Shown piece after piece: positions 37,906-40,695 of a stretch of DNA of 40,695 nucleotides (its first letter is position 1; every line of letters begins with the position of its first letter). A program made the translations under genes and the position numbers. The notes beneath the pieces are model-generated. The model did no database searches, was not told where the DNA came from, and saw only the letters and a list, made by a program, of their open reading frames with translations. This stretch comes from Mesobacillus boroniphilus JCM 21738 (GTDB lineage: Bacteria; Bacillota; Bacilli; Bacillales; Cytobacillaceae), in the NCBI RefSeq assembly GCF_000517385.1, contig NZ_BAUW01000030.1:1-40695 (forward strand), written 5' to 3'.

Positions 37906-39438
37906 ATGAAAAAGATTCTCATCTTCATTTTGATTTGGTTTCTTCTTTTTAACGCCCTCCCGGCAGGCGCGGTTAAAAATGAAGGACGCAAATGGCAGGA
38001 TGAAACAATTTATTTTTTAATGGTTGACCGTTTTAACAACGGTGACAATAGCAATGATTTCGAGGTGGATGCAAATGATCCTAAAGCCTATCATGGAGGC
38101 GACTTCCAGGGTGTCATCGATCAGCTGGATTACATCAAGGATATGGGATTTACCGCCATCTGGCTGACGCCTGTTTTCGATAATGTCGATAAAGGCTACC
38201 ATGGGTATTGGATCAAGGACTTCTATAATACAGAAGAGCATTTCGGAAGCGTTGACAAGTTCAAAGAGCTGGTAAAAGAGGCACATGATCGGGATATCAA
38301 GATCATTCTTGATTTTGTTGTCAACCATGTCGCTCCAGAACATGAATGGGTAAATGATCCAGCCAAGAAAGACTGGTTCCATGAAAAACAGGATATCTTT
38401 GACTGGAATGACCAGGAACAACTGGAGAATAACTGGCTTTATGGACTTCCCGATTTAGCTCAGGAAAATCCAGAAACAAGGAAATATTTACTGGATGCAG
38501 CTAAATGGTGGATTGAAGAAACGGATATTGACGGGTACAGGCTGGATACTGTCCGCCACGTACCGGTTGATTTTTGGTCTGATTTTTCAAAAGAAGTGAA
38601 AAGTATCAAGGATGACTTTTATCTGATTGGCGAGGTTTGGTCTGATGATCCAAATTATATTGCAGAATATGATAAAGCAGGCATCGATGGTTTTGTTGAT
38701 TTTCCATTGAATGAGCAGCTGCGCACGGCATTCGAAAAACCAGATCAAACTTTGGACTGGCTAATGGCAACAGCGAAAAGAAATAAAGCGATTTATGAGA
38801 ACCCTGAGTTGATGGGTAATTTTATCGACAACCATGATATGGTCAGGTTCACAAGGAAAGCAGTCCAGAACAGGCATCATCCAGGAACGAGATGGAAGAT
38901 GGCGCTGACATATATGTATACTGCTCCAGGAATCCCGATTGTATATTACGGAAGTGAGATAGCCCTGGACGGCGGGGAAGACCCGGATAACCGCAGACAG
39001 ATGAGTTTCAGGGCGGATAAAGAATTAATTGATTACATCACGAAAATTGGTGAACTGCGCAATGACCTTCCTTCATTAAGGAGAGGCGATTTGGAAGTTC
39101 TATATGAAAAGAAGGGTATGGCCGTTTTCAAGAGGACCTATGAAAACGAAACTTCTGTCATTGCAATCAATAATACCTCGAATACCCAGAATGTCACACT
39201 GACAGCGGATCAGCTGGAAGATGATAAAGAGTTGAGGGGCTTGCTTGCGGATGACCTTGTCAGAAGCAAGGATGGAGAGTATAAGCTTGCATTGGAACGT
39301 GAAAAAGCAGAAATTTATGTGCTTGCCGATAAGACAGGATTGAATATTCCTTATTTAACTGTAATGGGTGCTGTATATGCAGCGTTCTTCGGCTTCATTT
39401 TCCTCCTTTTCAAAAGAAGGAAACGAAGCAAGGAATAG
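37906..39438 (+). CDS. Membrane-anchored secreted alpha-amylase
   Basis: A 510-aa GH13 alpha-amylase. It has an N-terminal signal peptide (KKILIFILIWFLLFNALPAGA) and, unusually for an amylase, a C-terminal membrane span with a basic tail (about residues 480-510, GAVYAAFFGFIFLLFKRRKR). The enzyme should therefore stay on the outer face of the membrane. Catalytic residues are Asp214 (DGYRLD), Glu243 (LIGEVW) and Asp311 (FIDNHD); DFVVNH is also present. The ATG follows GAGGAGGACCGGAG. It would cut starch or long dextrins next to the MdxE importer. It resembles the cell-bound amylases of Geobacillus and Anoxybacillus (GH13_45-like); that placement is from memory. Confidence 0.92.
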   Translation: MKKILIFILIWFLLFNALPAGAVKNEGRKWQDETIYFLMVDRFNNGDNSNDFEVDANDPKAYHGGDFQGVIDQLDYIKDMGFTAIWLTPVFDNVDKGYHGYWIKDFYNTEEHFGSVDKFKELVKEAHDRDIKIILDFVVNHVAPEHEWVNDPAKKDWFHEKQDIFDWNDQEQLENNWLYGLPDLAQENPETRKYLLDAAKWWIEETDIDGYRLDTVRHVPVDFWSDFSKEVKSIKDDFYLIGEVWSDDPNYIAEYDKAGIDGFVDFPLNEQLRTAFEKPDQTLDWLMATAKRNKAIYENPELMGNFIDNHDMVRFTRKAVQNRHHPGTRWKMALTYMYTAPGIPIVYYGSEIALDGGEDPDNRRQMSFRADKELIDYITKIGELRNDLPSLRRGDLEVLYEKKGMAVFKRTYENETSVIAINNTSNTQNVTLTADQLEDDKELRGLLADDLVRSKDGEYKLALEREKAEIYVLADKTGLNIPYLTVMGAVYAAFFGFIFLLFKRRKRSKE

Positions 39439-39458
39439 TGAGAGCAAGACCAAAACTT

Positions 39459-39483
39459 GCCTCCATTGTTGTTTAATGGAGGC
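39459..39483 (+). terminator. Hairpin after the amylase gene
   Basis: GCCTCCATT (39459-39467) pairs with AATGGAGGC (39475-39483) around a 7-base loop. The bases after it (TTGAAAAAATA) lack a T-run, so termination is uncertain. A TATAAT at 39519-39524 may be the -10 of the regulator gene, but I see no good -35. Confidence 0.55.
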
Positions 39484-39565
39484 TTGAAAAAATAAGAAAA
39501 AATACGGGACAAATCATTTATAATAAAGATAAGTGTTTTTTCTGGCAAAAGGGAGGGGAAACTTA

Positions 39566-40608
39566 ATGGCTGTCACAATAAAAGATGTTGCGAAGGTAGC
39601 TAACGTCGCGCCTTCAACTGTCTCGCGTGTAATCGCCAATAGTCCGAGGATCAGCGAAAAAACGAAAGAGAGAGTCAGGGAGGTTATGGACCAGCTTGGG
39701 TATCACCCAAACTTCATCGCCAGAAGCCTAGCTAGCCAATCTACCCGGGCAATCGGCCTGGTCATGCCAAGCTCTACTGATGTCGTCTTTCAGAATCCGT
39801 TCTTTCCAACTGTCTTAACAGGTTTGAGCGAAGGAGCGCATTCAAAGCAATACGCTCTTCACATGACAACTGGAAAAACAGAGGATGAAATCTTCGATGG
39901 TGTGGTCGCGATGGTTCAGGGCGGCAGAGTAGATGGTGTGGTTCTTTTATATTCAAAGGTGGAAGACAGGGTCATTGCTTATTTGAAGGAAAGAAAATTT
40001 CCGTTTGTTGTGATTGGTAAGCCTTTTAAAGATGATGAAAACACTAATTATGTCGATAACGATAATTTTAAAGCAGGCAAAGAAGTGACCGAGCATCTAA
40101 TCCAGCTTGGTCATGACCGTATTGCTTTTATTGGAGGAAATCTGGATTTAGTCGTGACTGTTGAACGTCTGCTTGGCTATGAAAAAGCTTTGAGAAACTC
40201 TGGAATCCATCTGGAAGATAAGTACATTGTCAATGATGAATTCCTACGTGAAAGCGGCCAGGATGCTGTTGAGGTTTTACTTTCGTTAGATCAGCCACCT
40301 ACCGCAATGGTAGTTGCCGATGACTTGATGGCACTAGGTGTGTTGAATAAGCTGGATGAAATGGGAATTGCAGTGCCACAAGATGTTTCTATCGTCAGCT
40401 TTAACAATGTACTGATTGCCGAGATGCTAGACCGCCTTTAACTTCTGTAGATATTAACATTTTCGATCTGGGATACCAGGCAGCGAAAAGCTTGATTCAA
40501 ATTATAGAGAATCCTAAAGAGCCAATTAAACGAATTATCGTTCCGTTCAAAATTGTCACTCGATATTCTTGCGGTCATCCTAAGGGTTATAAAGAAGTAC
40601 TAGTGTAA
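39566..40608 (+). CDS. LacI-family regulator of the maltodextrin genes (MalR-like), frameshifted
   Basis: A LacI/GalR-family repressor, 347 aa once repaired. The N-terminal helix-turn-helix reads TIKDVAKVANVAPSTVSRVIANSPRIS, followed by the hinge helix YHPNFIARSLASQST, which inserts at a central CG of the operator, and a periplasmic-binding-like sugar domain. The ATG follows GGGAGGGG. As written it stops at 40439-40441. One more G near 40425 gives IAEMARPPLTSVDINIFDLGYQAAKSLIQ and the natural end at 40606-40608. It closes the maltodextrin cluster and is the likely reader of the two CAAACGnTTGC operators; the ligand is probably maltose or a maltodextrin. Confidence 0.9.
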
Positions 40609-40626
40609 ACTAAGCCATACAAAAGG

Positions 40627-40674
40627 AACTGCACCCCAATTGTAGATAATCTACAACTGGGGTGCAGTTTTTTT
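40627..40674 (+). terminator. Terminator after the LacI-family regulator
   Basis: A 19-bp stem with one mismatch (40627-40645 with 40651-40669) is followed by a T7 run. It is a very strong intrinsic terminator that ends the maltodextrin cluster. Confidence 0.94.
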
Positions 40675-40695
40675 GTTGTTTAGGAAACTATAAAA

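Overview
This window is chromosomal DNA of an endospore-forming Bacillaceae (Bacillus or a close relative). It carries a complete gerPABCDEF spore-coat operon. The order addB-addA-yisB-gerPFEDCBA-yisK-yisL-yisN-asnO-yisQ follows the B. subtilis chromosome, and ribosome-binding sites are strong AGGAGG-like sequences with several GTG and TTG starts.

Layout. (1) 104-8871: a Liv-type (branched-chain amino acid family) ABC importer (LivG, LivF, LivH/LivM), then a small protein, a KAS III/HMG-CoA-synthase-like condensing enzyme, an alpha/beta hydrolase and a FabG-like reductase in one tight transcription unit. After a terminator and a repeat array come a small conserved protein and an acyl-CoA ligase. 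Together they suggest uptake, CoA activation and carbon-carbon bond chemistry on an unidentified organic acid. (2) 8888-10042: an MFS transporter on the minus strand. (3) 10268-17632: addB-addA recombination helicase-nuclease. (4) 17963-20321: yisB (HNH) converging on the gerP operon. (5) 20606-24886: a second acyl-CoA ligase, a DUF418 membrane protein, yisK and yisL. (6) 25014-31442: a PAS-GGDEF-EAL protein, yisN, asnO and a MATE exporter (yisQ). (7) 31840-40608: a maltodextrin locus. A membrane-anchored surface alpha-amylase would cut starch, MdxE-MdxF-MdxG would import the products, and a cytoplasmic neopullulanase/maltogenic amylase would cut them further. A LacI-family regulator, a cre-like box and shared operator-like palindromes lie in the same locus. 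No ATPase gene for this importer is present.

Two things stand out. First, at least 16 single- or double-base indels, nearly all losses of one base from a short homopolymer, break 12 genes. Adding or removing the base restores each protein to its family length, so they are best read as sequencing or assembly errors. The apparent LivH-LivM fusion is probably another. I list these genes over their full repaired extent. Second, four intergenic gaps hold short tandem arrays: two with a strict 21-bp period and related cores in opposite orientation, and two with a 52-53-bp period built on inverted repeats. Together with a long structured leader before mdxF, these are the best candidates for undescribed elements.
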